Origin: Undibacterium sp. CCC3.4
Lineage (GTDB): Bacteria > Pseudomonadota > Gammaproteobacteria > Burkholderiales > Burkholderiaceae_D
DNA: 64,000 nucleotides
Reading direction: 5' to 3'
NCBI RefSeq assembly: GCF_034347425.1
Contig: NZ_CP133779.1
Location: 744,001 to 808,000, forward strand
Shown here: positions 38,855 to 49,028 of the stretch, in pieces
Position numbering within the stretch: position 1 is the stretch's first letter
How the letters are laid out: the number at the start of each line of letters is the position of its first letter
Notes under the pieces: generated by a model
Told to the model about the DNA's origin: nothing
The model's input: only the letters and a program-made list of their open reading frames with translations
Databases searched by the model: none
Program-made: the position numbers and the translations under genes

Positions 38855-39008
38855 GTATACCTAAGCGTGACGTAAAGGGCATCCATTATAATAGAAGGGC
38901 TTTTTACCGAGTTACTTGCATTTGAGCAAATTGTCGTCAGTGATAGCGCGTGGAGTGAGTCCCCTTCCCTGCGCCTGATTTTGTTGATTTACCTTTCATT
39001 CTGAGCTT

Positions 39009-40556
39009 ATGAGCACCGATTATCTGAAAAAGATCTTGACCGCCCGCGTCTATGACGTGGCTACAGAAACCCCGCTGGAGTTCGCTCCGGGTTTGTCGGC
39101 ACGCATCGATAATCGCATTTTTTACAAACGTGAAGACATGCAAAGCGTGTTCAGCTTCAAGCTGCGCGGTGCCTACAATAAAATTGCCCATTTAACGCCA
39201 GCACAACTCAAGCGCGGTGTGATTTGCGCTTCGGCCGGCAATCACGCCCAAGGTGTGGCCTTGAGTGCCAAACGGGTAGGCTGCAAAGCGGTGATTGTTA
39301 TGCCGACCACCACGCCACCGGTAAAAATCGATGCCGTGCGTACCTTCGGTGGCGATGCGGTTGAAGTCATACTGTTCGGTGACTCATTTACCGAAGCCTG
39401 CGACCATGCGCTGGAATTGGAAAAGAAACGGAAGTTGACCTTCGTTCATCCCTTCGATGACCCGGATGTGATCGCTGGTCAAGGCACCGTGGGGATGGAA
39501 ATACTGCGCCAGCACAGCGGCCCTATCCATGCGATTTTCGTCGCCATTGGCGGTGGTGGTCTGATTGCCGGCGTTGCCGCGTATGTGAAGGCGCTGCGCC
39601 CGGAAATCAAAATCATCGGCGTGCAAACCACTGATTCCGATGCCATGGCACGCAGTCTCAAAGCTGGCAAACGGGTAACGCTGGCAGAAGTCGGTCTGTT
39701 TTCTGATGGTACGGCGGTTAAATTGGTCGGTGAAGAAACCTTCCGTCTGGCCAAGTTGTATGTTGACGAAGTCATCACGGTCGATACCGATGCCGTCTGC
39801 GCGGCCATTAAAGATGTATTTCAAGATACCCGTAGCATTCTCGAACCGGCCGGCGCGCTGGCCGTAGCCGGCTGCAAAGCCTATATCGAACGCGAACGTG
39901 CCGCCAAACGGCCGCTTAAAAACGAAACCATGGTGACGATTGCCTGCGGTGCCAACATGAATTTCGACCGTCTGCGCTTTGTCGCCGAACGCGCCGAAGT
40001 CGGCGAAGCGCGCGAAGCCGTGTTTGCCGTCACGATTCCAGAAGCGCGCGGCAGCTTCCGCCGGTTTTGCGAGTTAGTTGGGCCGCGCAACGTAACCGAA
40101 TTCAATTACCGCATCAGCGATGAAGCAGCGGCACATATCTTTGTTGGCATTCAAGTCAGCGACCGGCTCGAATCAGGAAAAATCGCCAAGAATTTTGAAA
40201 AGCATGGTTTCGCTTGTCTCGATTTGAGCCATGATGAATTGGCAAAACTCCATATCCGCCATTTGGTCGGCGGTAAAAGTGCCTTGGCAGAAAACGAATT
40301 GTTATACCGTTTTGAATTTCCCGAACGCCCAGGCGCCTTGATGCGCTTCTTGGACAGCATGGCGCCGAATTGGAATATCAGCCTGTTCCACTATCGTAAT
40401 CATGGTGCCGACTATGGTCGCGCCTTAATCGGTCTGCAAGTGCCGAAAAAAGAAATGAAAGACTTCCGCGCATTTTTGGCCACACTCGGCTACCGCTATT
40501 GGGATGAGAGCGGCAACCCGGCCTACCAATTATTTCTCGGTGAAAGCGCTAAGTGA
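39009..40556 (+). CDS. ilvA: Threonine ammonia-lyase, biosynthetic
   Basis: A 515-aa PLP enzyme that deaminates threonine to 2-oxobutanoate, the first step of isoleucine synthesis. The Schiff-base lysine is Lys51 in SFKLRGA; the phosphate-binding loop is IGGGGL. The C-terminal third (~335-505) carries the two ACT-like regulatory domains ([12 protein letters not shown]..., [12 protein letters not shown]...[11 protein letters not shown]) that give feedback inhibition by isoleucine, so this is the long biosynthetic form. The next gene, queF, overlaps its stop. Confidence 0.95.
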   Translation: MSTDYLKKILTARVYDVATETPLEFAPGLSARIDNRIFYKREDMQSVFSFKLRGAYNKIAHLTPAQLKRGVICASAGNHAQGVALSAKRVGCKAVIVMPTTTPPVKIDAVRTFGGDAVEVILFGDSFTEACDHALELEKKRKLTFVHPFDDPDVIAGQGTVGMEILRQHSGPIHAIFVAIGGGGLIAGVAAYVKALRPEIKIIGVQTTDSDAMARSLKAGKRVTLAEVGLFSDGTAVKLVGEETFRLAKLYVDEVITVDTDAVCAAIKDVFQDTRSILEPAGALAVAGCKAYIERERAAKRPLKNETMVTIACGANMNFDRLRFVAERAEVGEAREAVFAVTIPEARGSFRRFCELVGPRNVTEFNYRISDEAAAHIFVGIQVSDRLESGKIAKNFEKHGFACLDLSHDELAKLHIRHLVGGKSALAENELLYRFEFPERPGALMRFLDSMAPNWNISLFHYRNHGADYGRALIGLQVPKKEMKDFRAFLATLGYRYWDESGNPAYQLFLGESAK

Positions 40557-41410
40557 GCACAATAAACGACGCCTCTTGCGTAAATTTACCAGAACAATCG
40601 GCGCTGGGAAAAAGCACGGCCTACATCAGTCAGTATGACCCTGGCCTGTTGTTTCCAATTCCGCGCAGCGGCAAACGCGCCGAAATCGGGCTCACCACAA
40701 CACTGCCGTTTTTCGGTGTCGACATCTGGAATGCCTACGAAGTGTCATGGCTCAATCTGCGCGGCAAACCGCAGATTGCCATCGCCACGATCACGGTGCC
40801 GGCCGAATCGCCCAATATCGTCGAATCGAAATCATTCAAGCTGTATTTAAACTCCTTTAACCAAACCCGTTTGGCCGATGCCGCCGCACTGGTCGCCTTA
40901 GTACAGACTGATTTGTCGGCCGCCGCCGGCGCTTCGGTCCATGTCAGCCTGACGCTGCCCGATGAATTCGCCCGGCTCAGCATGCAAGAACTGAGCGGCA
41001 CCTCGCTCGATCGGCTCGACATTGAAGTCGACCACTACACGCCAGAACCTAGCCTGCTGCGCGCTGCGCACGATCATGTGGCGGTCACCGAAACCTTAGT
41101 ATCTCACCTGCTGAAATCAAATTGTCTGGTGACTGGCCAACCGGACTGGGGCAGCGTGCAAATCAGTTATGTCGGTGCGCCGATAGACCAGGAGCGCTTG
41201 CTCAAATATTTGATCGGTTTTCGCGACCATAATGAGTTTCACGAACAATGCGTAGAGCGTATTTTTGTCGACATCATGCGCCATTGTCAACCGCAGAAAT
41301 TGTCGGTGTATGCGCGTTACACACGCCGCGGTGGGCTCGATATCAATCCATGGCGCAGCAATTTTTCTACCTCGCAAAAGCCCGGCAACGGCCGCAATGC
41401 TCGCCAGTAG
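40553..41410 (+). CDS. queF: NADPH-dependent 7-cyano-7-deazaguanine reductase
   Basis: A 285-aa enzyme that reduces preQ0 to preQ1 in queuosine synthesis. It is the long, two-lobe (E. coli type) form: the QueF motif [12 protein letters not shown] lies near residue 91, and the catalytic Cys191 and Asp198 are in [13 protein letters not shown] start at 40553 overlapping the ilvA stop (GTGA), with GGTGA upstream; translation is therefore coupled to ilvA and no preQ1 riboswitch precedes it. Confidence 0.94.
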   Translation: MSTINDASCVNLPEQSALGKSTAYISQYDPGLLFPIPRSGKRAEIGLTTTLPFFGVDIWNAYEVSWLNLRGKPQIAIATITVPAESPNIVESKSFKLYLNSFNQTRLADAAALVALVQTDLSAAAGASVHVSLTLPDEFARLSMQELSGTSLDRLDIEVDHYTPEPSLLRAAHDHVAVTETLVSHLLKSNCLVTGQPDWGSVQISYVGAPIDQERLLKYLIGFRDHNEFHEQCVERIFVDIMRHCQPQKLSVYARYTRRGGLDINPWRSNFSTSQKPGNGRNARQ

Positions 41411-41463
41411 CGGCGCTCAGCCAGCGCTGACAGTCACTGATTTCTCACCCTTTTCTCTCTACT

Positions 41464-42051
41464 ATGTGTAATTTAAAAATGTATTTCCCTCGCTCGGTTC
41501 TGCTGTTGGCGGCTGGTTTGATCAGCTTCAGCGCGGCCGCACAAACGGCCCCCGAGGCAGAAAATTCCAGTTGGTACCGCAGCGCTAAAAATAAGATTGA
41601 AAAAATCCTCGACGAAGGCGATTTGTCACTCAATTTGTCCGGCTACGCGCACCACGGGCGCGGCACGTATACGGCCGAACGCATTGCCGAACTCAATGAA
41701 CGGGCCTGGGGCCTGGGGTTTACCAAGGCGTTACGTGATGACAAAGACAATGAAGAGCTGGTCTATGGGATGGTGATTTCCGATTCCCATTTCAAACCAA
41801 TGCCGATGGCCGGTTATGCCTACCAATGGATGAAACCGATAGGCAGTAACTGGGAAGTCGGTGCCGGCTACACCATATCGCTGTTGAGTCGTACCGATTA
41901 TTTTTCCGGCATACCATTTCCGGTACCACTGCCGGTGGCATCGATAGGCACAAAAAACACCAAACTCATGGCCGCCTACGTGCCGCGACTGTCGCAAAAC
42001 AAGGGCAATGGCGATGTATTGTTGTTATTTGTGCGTATCGATTTAAAATAA
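41464..42051 (+). CDS. pagP: Lipid A palmitoyltransferase
   Basis: A 195-aa outer-membrane enzyme that moves a palmitate from phospholipid to lipid A. A signal peptide (VLLLAAGLISFSAAAQ) is followed by the eight-strand barrel. Matches to E. coli PagP: His63/64 in GYAHHGR, Asp107-Ser108 in ISDSH (catalytic trio His, Asp, Ser), AGYAYQW and the block IPFPVPLPVASIG. An ATG at 41479 is an alternative start. It follows queF by 53 bp. Confidence 0.88.
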   Translation: MCNLKMYFPRSVLLLAAGLISFSAAAQTAPEAENSSWYRSAKNKIEKILDEGDLSLNLSGYAHHGRGTYTAERIAELNERAWGLGFTKALRDDKDNEELVYGMVISDSHFKPMPMAGYAYQWMKPIGSNWEVGAGYTISLLSRTDYFSGIPFPVPLPVASIGTKNTKLMAAYVPRLSQNKGNGDVLLLFVRIDLK

Positions 42052-42216
42052 ATCGCGGCACTGTGACTAGCTGTGCCGTGCCGCCGCTGCATTATTGTGT
42101 TGACGAATTCCGGTGCGATCGCCATGATGGTCTCGCCGCACTTGCTTAGTGCTGGCACGATCGACCAGACTGTCCGTCGTCAACCTGATTCCTACCGTAC
42201 CGTATAGACTGTTGTT

Positions 42217-44883
42217 GTGATATCGCCTATTTCCCTGCTGACGCCCAAGGCGCCCCCTGATGTTGTTGACCATGACTGGCATGCCAGTTTACTGGAACAT
42301 CATCCCGACGCCGTGTACGTGCTCATCGCCGGCAGCATTGCCTATGCTAATCCGGCTGCTTTGGAACTCATGCAAGCGAAACGTCTGCAAGACTTGCAAG
42401 GCTTGTCACCGGACGCCCTTCTGGTCGGACACCATCACGAAACGGTACGACAACTGCTAGAACAAGCCGGTCGCGGTACCCCCCCGAGCGGCCCACGCTG
42501 CTATCAATGCATCCGTCTTGATGGCCATGTGATCAATATTGAAGTGTTAAGCAAGGTATTTTTCCACCGCGGTCAAGAAGCGATACTGCTCAGTGCACGC
42601 GCGATCGAAGCGGGCCAAATGCAGCATCAGCGCAGCGCTTTGGCGCTCAAAGATAGCCACACCGACACGGCCAGCCGGATTCACGAAGCGCTGCATCATG
42701 AGAAAGAAATTCTCGAAATGATCGCGCTCGACAAGCCGCTCGCGCATATTCTTGAAGATGTGTGCGACCGCATGGAGCGTTTGCTGGCCAACGGTTCGCT
42801 GTGCGCCATCAGCCTGTTCGACCAAAGCACGCAATTGCTCAGCGCTGCGGCCGGGCCCGGTTTGCCGCCGGAATTTCTCGCCACGCAGCGTAACATCCCA
42901 ATCGGCAGCGGCTACGGTACCGCCGCCGCTGCGATTCATTTTAATCGCCTCACCATCGTCCAGAACATCGCGCTCAGTCCCTTATGGGAAAACGTCAAAG
43001 CCAGCGCTGCGGAATATGGCTTGCAAGCGTGCTGGTCGATCCCGATCACCACCGCCTTTCATAGCGTGCTCGGTACCGTCGACGTCTACTGCCAAGGCGT
43101 GCATAGCCCGGGTGATGAAGAACAGGCGATGATCATCGACGCCTGCGATCTGATCGGCTTGGCGATCGATAAAAAAAATATGGAGCAAAGCCTGGAGGAA
43201 AGCGAAGAACGCTATCGCTCGGTGGTGACCAATCTGTCGGAAGGCATCATGGTGATTGCGCCGAACGGGCAAATCGTCACCAGTAATCCCAGTGCTTTAC
43301 GTATTTTAAAAATCATCGATGTCAGCCAAGTCGGACGACGCCACCGCTATTTCAAACGGGTTTTCGGTGAAGATGGAGCGGCACTGAAACTCGGTGACGA
43401 TCCGGTTTCCTTCGTCTTCAAAACCCGCATGCCGATTTTGAATCTCTCGACCGGTGTCGAGCTCAGAGATGGTTCGATAGTCTGGCTACTGATAAATTGC
43501 TTGCCAATTTTCAAAAAGAGCAATGCCAGCATTTCCGCCGTACTGGTATCATTTACCGATACTACCGAGGTACGCGAAACGCAGCGCCAGCTCAGTTACA
43601 TGGCTTCCTTTGATGCCTTGACCGGCCTGCCGAACCGCCATCAGCTCAATTTGCGACTGACCAAAGCGCTCAGCGTAGCGCGCATGCATCAGCAGCGCGT
43701 GGCCTTGTTGTTTCTCGATTTGGACCGCTTCAAAAACGTCAATGATACGGCTGGCCATGCGGCCGGCGATATTCTGTTGCGTGATGTCGCGGCCAGACTC
43801 AATTCATGCATACGCAGCAGCGATATGCTGGCGCGTCTCGGTGGCGATGAATTCGTCATCGTCGCTGAAAGCGTCGCCGATGCCGACTACCTGCGCAGCT
43901 TGGCGGAACGGGTGCTGGCCAGAATGCGCGAACCCTTCTTGATCGAAGGGAACCAATACCACCTCGGTACCTCGATAGGCATCAGCGTGTTTCCCCACGA
44001 TGGTGACGATGCCTCGACCCTGATGCGCTGCGCCGATTCAGCGATGTATCATGCGAAGGAATCGGGACGCAATAACTATCAGTTTTTCACCACCGAACTC
44101 AATGTCCGCGCCCAGCATCGTTACGCACTGGAAACCAACTTACGCCGCGCCCTCAGCGATGGCGAATTTTTAGTCTACTACCAACCGAAAATCTGCCTGC
44201 AAACCTCGCGCATCGTTGGTGCGGAAGCCTTGATACGCTGGGATATGCCGGGTGTAGGCATCATTCCACCGAATGACTTCATTCCTATTTCGGAAGAAAT
44301 CGGCCTGATCCTGCCGCTCGGCCGCTGGGTGATCGAACAAGTCTGCCGCCATACCAGCCAGTGGCGTGCCGAGTTCGTTGCCGATCTGGTGGTGAGCGTG
44401 AATATTTCGCCCAAACAGTTTCAAGATCCCGGATTATGCCAGTTCATAGCACAAACCTTGGCAGATACCGGCCTGCCCGGTTGCGCCTTGCAATTGGAGA
44501 TCACCGAAGGTTTGCTCATGGGCGACATCGAATTGTTATTGCCGGTGTTTGAAGCCATCAAACAACTGGGAATCAGCATTTCGCTCGACGATTTCGGCAC
44601 CGGCTTTTCTTCCCTGTCGTACCTGCAGCGTTTTCCCATCGATAATCTGAAGATCGACCGTTCCTTCATTAAACAAGTACCGGAAAATCCAGATTCCGTG
44701 GTGCTCACCCACGCCATTATTGCCATGGCCAAGGCGCTGGGCATGACGGTGACAGCCGAAGGGGTGGAAAATGTCGAACAAATGTTTTTCCTCACCGATT
44801 CCGGCTGCCAAGAAATGCAAGGTTATTATTTCAGCCAGCCACTGCCAGTGGCGCAATTTGAAAAACTGTTGCGGGCCTGCTAA
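42217..44883 (+). CDS. PAS-GAF-PAS-GGDEF-EAL cyclic-di-GMP protein
   Basis: An 888-aa cytoplasmic signalling protein. Domains: PAS (~20-120), GAF (~175-320, with SLCAISLFD and GYGTAAAAIH), second PAS (~330-450), GGDEF (~455-615) with an intact GGDEF at ~542 (LGGDEFVIV), and EAL (~640-880) with EALIRW at ~669 and the DDFGTGFSSL motif. Both catalytic motifs are complete, so it may both make and degrade c-di-GMP, under control of the sensor domains. No membrane segments. The start is a GTG at 42217; other starts nearby cannot be ruled out. Monocistronic as far as can be seen. Confidence 0.92.
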   Translation: MISPISLLTPKAPPDVVDHDWHASLLEHHPDAVYVLIAGSIAYANPAALELMQAKRLQDLQGLSPDALLVGHHHETVRQLLEQAGRGTPPSGPRCYQCIRLDGHVINIEVLSKVFFHRGQEAILLSARAIEAGQMQHQRSALALKDSHTDTASRIHEALHHEKEILEMIALDKPLAHILEDVCDRMERLLANGSLCAISLFDQSTQLLSAAAGPGLPPEFLATQRNIPIGSGYGTAAAAIHFNRLTIVQNIALSPLWENVKASAAEYGLQACWSIPITTAFHSVLGTVDVYCQGVHSPGDEEQAMIIDACDLIGLAIDKKNMEQSLEESEERYRSVVTNLSEGIMVIAPNGQIVTSNPSALRILKIIDVSQVGRRHRYFKRVFGEDGAALKLGDDPVSFVFKTRMPILNLSTGVELRDGSIVWLLINCLPIFKKSNASISAVLVSFTDTTEVRETQRQLSYMASFDALTGLPNRHQLNLRLTKALSVARMHQQRVALLFLDLDRFKNVNDTAGHAAGDILLRDVAARLNSCIRSSDMLARLGGDEFVIVAESVADADYLRSLAERVLARMREPFLIEGNQYHLGTSIGISVFPHDGDDASTLMRCADSAMYHAKESGRNNYQFFTTELNVRAQHRYALETNLRRALSDGEFLVYYQPKICLQTSRIVGAEALIRWDMPGVGIIPPNDFIPISEEIGLILPLGRWVIEQVCRHTSQWRAEFVADLVVSVNISPKQFQDPGLCQFIAQTLADTGLPGCALQLEITEGLLMGDIELLLPVFEAIKQLGISISLDDFGTGFSSLSYLQRFPIDNLKIDRSFIKQVPENPDSVVLTHAIIAMAKALGMTVTAEGVENVEQMFFLTDSGCQEMQGYYFSQPLPVAQFEKLLRAC

Positions 44884-45029
44884 ATGGAAAGCGACACCGT
44901 ACTAGCCGACAGAACAACACAGACCAAAGCCGTCGAGCATATTTACACTAAGACGACAAAAGAAGCCTATAATTCGGTGGGAATTTACCCTATGCCGATC
45001 GCGACAACGCGCTAACCCGCTCTTGCACC

Positions 45030-45503
45030 ATGACGAATATTGCAAAAATTCTGCCCCTTGCCAACGTCCTTCTGGACTTGGAAATCTCGAGTAAAAAACG
45101 GGCCTTCGAGCAAGCTGGTTTATTATTTGAAAATAATTGCAGCATCGCCCGCTCGACAGTGTCGGAAAATCTGTTCGCCCGCGAGCGCCTCGGTTCGACC
45201 GGACTCGGCCACGGCGTAGCCGTGCCGCATGGTCGTATCAAGGGCCTCAAAGCACCGATTGCCGCTCTGATCCGCCTTAAGGAAGCGATTCCATTTGAAT
45301 CACCAGACGGCCAACCGGTCAGTTTGCTGATTTTTTTGCTGATGCCAGACAATGTCACCCAGCAACATCTGGAAATTCTGTCAGAAATAGCAGAAATGCT
45401 GTCGAATGAAAACTTCCGCAATGAATTGAACTCCGAACCCGATGCCACGATGATTTATGAAAAAATCCTCGCTTGGCGCCCTGACCTGTTGCCTTCATCC
45501 TGA
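45030..45503 (+). CDS. ptsN: PTS IIA-like nitrogen regulatory protein
   Basis: A 157-aa EIIA-Ntr protein. The phosphorylated histidine is His67 in GHGVAVPHGR; the fold elements LIFLLMPDNVTQQHLEIL follow. It ends the PTS-Ntr phosphorelay and controls potassium, nitrogen and carbon functions. It heads a cluster ptsN-hprK-rapZ with 39 bp and 1 bp gaps. rpoN and hpf, the usual upstream neighbours, are not present before it; a GGDEF-EAL gene is there instead. Confidence 0.95.
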   Translation: MTNIAKILPLANVLLDLEISSKKRAFEQAGLLFENNCSIARSTVSENLFARERLGSTGLGHGVAVPHGRIKGLKAPIAALIRLKEAIPFESPDGQPVSLLIFLLMPDNVTQQHLEILSEIAEMLSNENFRNELNSEPDATMIYEKILAWRPDLLPSS

Positions 45504-45542
45504 AGCAACAGTTCATCATCGCTGGATTTTTCTCCTGTTGCC

Positions 45543-46484
45543 ATGCCTCTTAATACAGAATTAACGATACAAAAAATCTACGACGACAATCGCGACATCA
45601 TGCAACTCGGCTGGTTTGCCGGGTTTGCAGGTGCCGATAAACAAATTACCGGCGATGCAGCCTCATCGGCCGATCAAGTCGGCCATCTGAATTTGATCCA
45701 TCCTGGCCGTATCCAAGTGCTGGGCCATCAAGAACTCGAGTATTACCATCGCCTGTCGAATGCTTCGCGCGCCAATCTGATCCGCGAACTGGTGTCAGGT
45801 GGGCCACCAGCCTTGATCGTGGCACAAGGTCTCGATTCGCCACCAGCCTTTTTGACCACCTGCGACGACAATAACATTCCCCTGTTTTCCACGCCCTATC
45901 CGGCGGCCCAGGTAATCGATTATTTGCGCGTGTATTTGTCCAAAAAACTGGCCCAACGGATCACCATGCATGGCGTCTTCATGGATGTGCTCGGCGTCGG
46001 CGTACTCATCACTGGTGAATCCGGCTTGGGTAAGAGCGAATTGGGGCTGGAACTGATTTCACGCAGTCATGGTTTGGTGGCCGATGATGCCGTCGAATTT
46101 TCGCGTATCGCACCGAACATGATAGAAGGACGCTGCCCCGAATTGCTACAGAACTTACTCGAAGTGCGCGGCCTCGGACTGCTCGACATCAAAACCATCT
46201 TCGGCGAAACCGCCGTACGGCGCAAGATGCGCTTGAAACTGATCGTCCACTTGGTACGCCGCAGTACCCTGGAAGAAAATTACGAGCGCCTGCCCATCGA
46301 TTCCCAGAGCGAAGATGTGTTGGGCTTGCCGATTCGTAAAGTTGTCATTCCCGTGGCTGCCGGCCGCAACATCGCGGTGTTGCTGGAAGCGGCGGTACGT
46401 AACACCATCTTGCAACTGCGTGGCATCAACACGCTCGAAGATTTCATGGAACGGCAGCGACGTGCCATGGAAGCCGGAGACTAA
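45543..46484 (+). CDS. hprK: HPr kinase/phosphorylase
   Basis: A 313-aa enzyme that phosphorylates or dephosphorylates HPr on serine. The Walker A motif GESGLGKS is at residues 158-165, preceded by the conserved [10 protein letters not shown] (His143); the K3-type signature [10 protein letters not shown] and the C-terminal region are present. In proteobacteria it regulates the PTS-Ntr branch. Sits between ptsN and rapZ. Confidence 0.95.
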   Translation: MPLNTELTIQKIYDDNRDIMQLGWFAGFAGADKQITGDAASSADQVGHLNLIHPGRIQVLGHQELEYYHRLSNASRANLIRELVSGGPPALIVAQGLDSPPAFLTTCDDNNIPLFSTPYPAAQVIDYLRVYLSKKLAQRITMHGVFMDVLGVGVLITGESGLGKSELGLELISRSHGLVADDAVEFSRIAPNMIEGRCPELLQNLLEVRGLGLLDIKTIFGETAVRRKMRLKLIVHLVRRSTLEENYERLPIDSQSEDVLGLPIRKVVIPVAAGRNIAVLLEAAVRNTILQLRGINTLEDFMERQRRAMEAGD

Positions 46485-46485
46485 G

Positions 46486-47349
46486 ATGCAAATTCTGCTC
46501 ATTTCCGGCATTTCCGGTTCCGGTAAATCAGTCGCCCTCAATGTGCTCGAAGATGCAGGATATTACTGCGTCGACAATCTGCCGCCGACCTTGCTGCCGC
46601 AATTGATACTCACGCTCAGCCAAGAAGCGCACCCACAAGCGGCGATTGCCATCGATACCCGCAGCGCCCACTTGCTGACCGAGATGCCGGCGATGATACA
46701 GTCGCTGCGCGCCGAGGGCCACGATGTGCGGGTGTTATTTTTTACTGCCAACAGCGACTCCTTGGTGGCGCGTTTTTCCGAAACGCGTCGCAGCCACCCG
46801 CTCTCACATCGACTCGGCATCGATGAAAGCGGCACGCTGCACATGAGCCTGACCGAATGTATTGAAGAAGAACGAGAAATTTTGGCCGGTCTTCAAGCAT
46901 TGGGGCATGTCATCGATACCACCGATCTGAGCGCCAACCAGTTACGTTCCTGGATCAAGCAATTAATCCATATCCGTCACGCGCCGCTGACACTGATGTT
47001 CGAATCGTTCGCCTTCAAACGCGGCGTACCGCTCGATGCTGATCTGGTATTCGATGTCAGAATGCTGCCCAATCCGCATTACGATCTGAAACTGCGTGCG
47101 CTCACCGGACGCGATGCACCGGTAGTGGCCTTTCTCGAACAACAGAAGATGGCACTCGAGATGTATGAAGATATTCTCAGTTTTCTCACCAAATGGATAC
47201 CGGCCTTCAAGGCCGATAACCGCAGTTATTTAACCATTGCCATCGGCTGCACCGGCGGACAGCATCGCTCGGTGTATATGGTGGAAAAACTCAGTGCTTT
47301 TTTCCGACCGACCGAGCAGGTATTGGTGCGGCACCGACGCTTACAGTAA
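46486..47349 (+). CDS. rapZ: RNase adapter protein RapZ
   Basis: A 287-aa nucleotide-binding protein. The Walker A motif GISGSGKS is at residues 8-15; the C-terminal domain has the conserved GCTGGQHRSVYMVEKL. Homologues bind GlcN6P and guide RNase E to small RNAs such as GlmZ. The ATG at 46486 is 1 bp after the hprK stop; an open frame further upstream is a shadow of hprK. The gene converges on tpsB2 with 18 bp between. Confidence 0.94.
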   Translation: MQILLISGISGSGKSVALNVLEDAGYYCVDNLPPTLLPQLILTLSQEAHPQAAIAIDTRSAHLLTEMPAMIQSLRAEGHDVRVLFFTANSDSLVARFSETRRSHPLSHRLGIDESGTLHMSLTECIEEEREILAGLQALGHVIDTTDLSANQLRSWIKQLIHIRHAPLTLMFESFAFKRGVPLDADLVFDVRMLPNPHYDLKLRALTGRDAPVVAFLEQQKMALEMYEDILSFLTKWIPAFKADNRSYLTIAIGCTGGQHRSVYMVEKLSAFFRPTEQVLVRHRRLQ

Positions 47350-47367
47350 CACCAAGCCGGTTTTTCA

Positions 47368-48936
47368 TTAAAATATGCCACCGACACTGGCCCACATCCC
47401 ACCGGCACGGGCCGTCGTGTCATAGCTTCGGCCCGCTGATTTTTGTGCATAATAAATATCCGCATTCAAAAATTTCCACTGCATTTTCATGCCCACGCCA
47501 ATCGAGCTCAGATTGGCGCTGGCAATTTCTCCACTCTGTGCCGCTTTACGCGCAACATGGCCGGCATCGTAAAAGCTGTAGAGTCGCAGCGCCAGCATGT
47601 CAGTACTTAAATTCGGGGTGATTAACTCAACGCGGCCCGTCACACCACTATCCCCCCCGAGCAGACCATTCTTAAAACCACGCACCGCATTCGGGCCTGC
47701 AATATACACTTGTTCGCCCGAAACCAAAGGGCGATTAGCTGATTGGCCGGATATATTACTCTGCAACAGCCAGTCCGCCACGCTGGTATGCAGACTGAAA
47801 CTATAGTTCAGCAGAGTGTAATTCCCCTCTGCTCCAACACGACTTTTTCCTAGTGCAGCCGAATTATCTGAGGCTAATTGCCCGGAAAAGTTATGGCTGA
47901 GCACCACATCGGCCGACAAGCTAGTCGTCACATTCAGATTGAGTAATCCATTCACGCCGAGTGTGATGAGTGAAGTACTGACACTCGGCACCAAGGCTGT
48001 TTGGCTGCTATCGTAATTGAACGTCACGTCGTTATCATAGTGACTGTAACGATAACCGGCGCTCACTGTGAAGGCATCGCTGCTACCAAATCGTGGCAAG
48101 ACATAATTCCAACGCAAGCCCAAATTATGACCGGCACCACTGATATGAAACACATCAACATTGCCAGGATTGGATTTACTGTAAGCACCGTAAAACTCGA
48201 TACTTTGTGCATTGGCATACAAAGGCAGGGTATAGCCGGTAGAAATCGCGCTCGCTTCCTGTTGGCCTAAAATATTCAGTTTCAGCACATCATCACGGCC
48301 GCTGAGATTACCATGCAAGTAACCGAGATTTATACGCGCCACCTGGTCATAACCAGGTATGGTGCCGAAATTATCAACCGTTACGTAGCCCTTATCGGCA
48401 CGAGCGGTGCTGGTACTGATGTCGGCCGATAAACCATCTGATTGCGGTATTAATTTCGCATTCAAGTCTTTGCTGGGATTAGTTTGAGCCAACCGCAACT
48501 GACGATCCAGCAAATCCAAATCAACCGGCTGCCCAACTTGGAGGCTAGGAATAGAACGCCGAATATTATCGGCAGTAAAGCCAGCTGCGTCCGTAACATT
48601 CAGTGCTTTCAAGAGCGGCATTTTGCGTACTGAAACATGCAATGTGACCGTATTTTGGCTGATCGTTTGCGCTGGAACAGTCACTAGAAAATGGTTTTCT
48701 GCCAGTTGATCTAGCGCATGCTGCAAAGCCAAACGGGCGCGCTCAACATCATCCATACTCGTACCCTTAGTTGTTGCGCTCAGAGCCAGCGCGCGCTTGA
48801 CCACAGTTTCATCAACTCCTTGCTCAACTTCGGTTTTCACCGTATCAAAGCGCACAGTAGGGGTTTCGGTCGCACCGGCAGATGCCGTGAAGACGATGAC
48901 AGAGAACAAGCAAACACAAATGTATTTTGAGGTCAT
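47368..48936 (-). CDS. TpsB outer-membrane transporter, second TPS locus
   Basis: A 522-aa ShlB/FhaC/HecB-family protein. A signal peptide (YICVCLFSVIVFTASAGA) is followed by two POTRA-type regions (~30-190) and a beta-barrel with the L6 motif VRGF (NAVRGFKNG). The last strand ends MWASVGGIF, with terminal Phe as usual for barrels. Start chosen at 48936 because the signal peptide begins there; the frame extends to 49002. It lies 92 bp downstream of its presumed substrate gene, so the order is tpsA-tpsB, opposite to the CDI locus. It is clearly diverged from the first TpsB. Confidence 0.9.
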   Translation of the reverse strand: MTSKYICVCLFSVIVFTASAGATETPTVRFDTVKTEVEQGVDETVVKRALALSATTKGTSMDDVERARLALQHALDQLAENHFLVTVPAQTISQNTVTLHVSVRKMPLLKALNVTDAAGFTADNIRRSIPSLQVGQPVDLDLLDRQLRLAQTNPSKDLNAKLIPQSDGLSADISTSTARADKGYVTVDNFGTIPGYDQVARINLGYLHGNLSGRDDVLKLNILGQQEASAISTGYTLPLYANAQSIEFYGAYSKSNPGNVDVFHISGAGHNLGLRWNYVLPRFGSSDAFTVSAGYRYSHYDNDVTFNYDSSQTALVPSVSTSLITLGVNGLLNLNVTTSLSADVVLSHNFSGQLASDNSAALGKSRVGAEGNYTLLNYSFSLHTSVADWLLQSNISGQSANRPLVSGEQVYIAGPNAVRGFKNGLLGGDSGVTGRVELITPNLSTDMLALRLYSFYDAGHVARKAAQSGEIASANLSSIGVGMKMQWKFLNADIYYAQKSAGRSYDTTARAGGMWASVGGIF

Positions 48937-49028
48937 ATCCACAGGAACTTTAAATAATTGAGAAAAATCGTCGGTTTCAAACAAGGCATCTCGCATCAGC
49001 ATGAGGCAATGGGCTGATGCGCGATCGC

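Noticed and set aside
40500..40553. preQ1 riboswitch before queF
   Set aside because: queF overlaps the end of ilvA (GTGA) and there is no leader to hold an aptamer.
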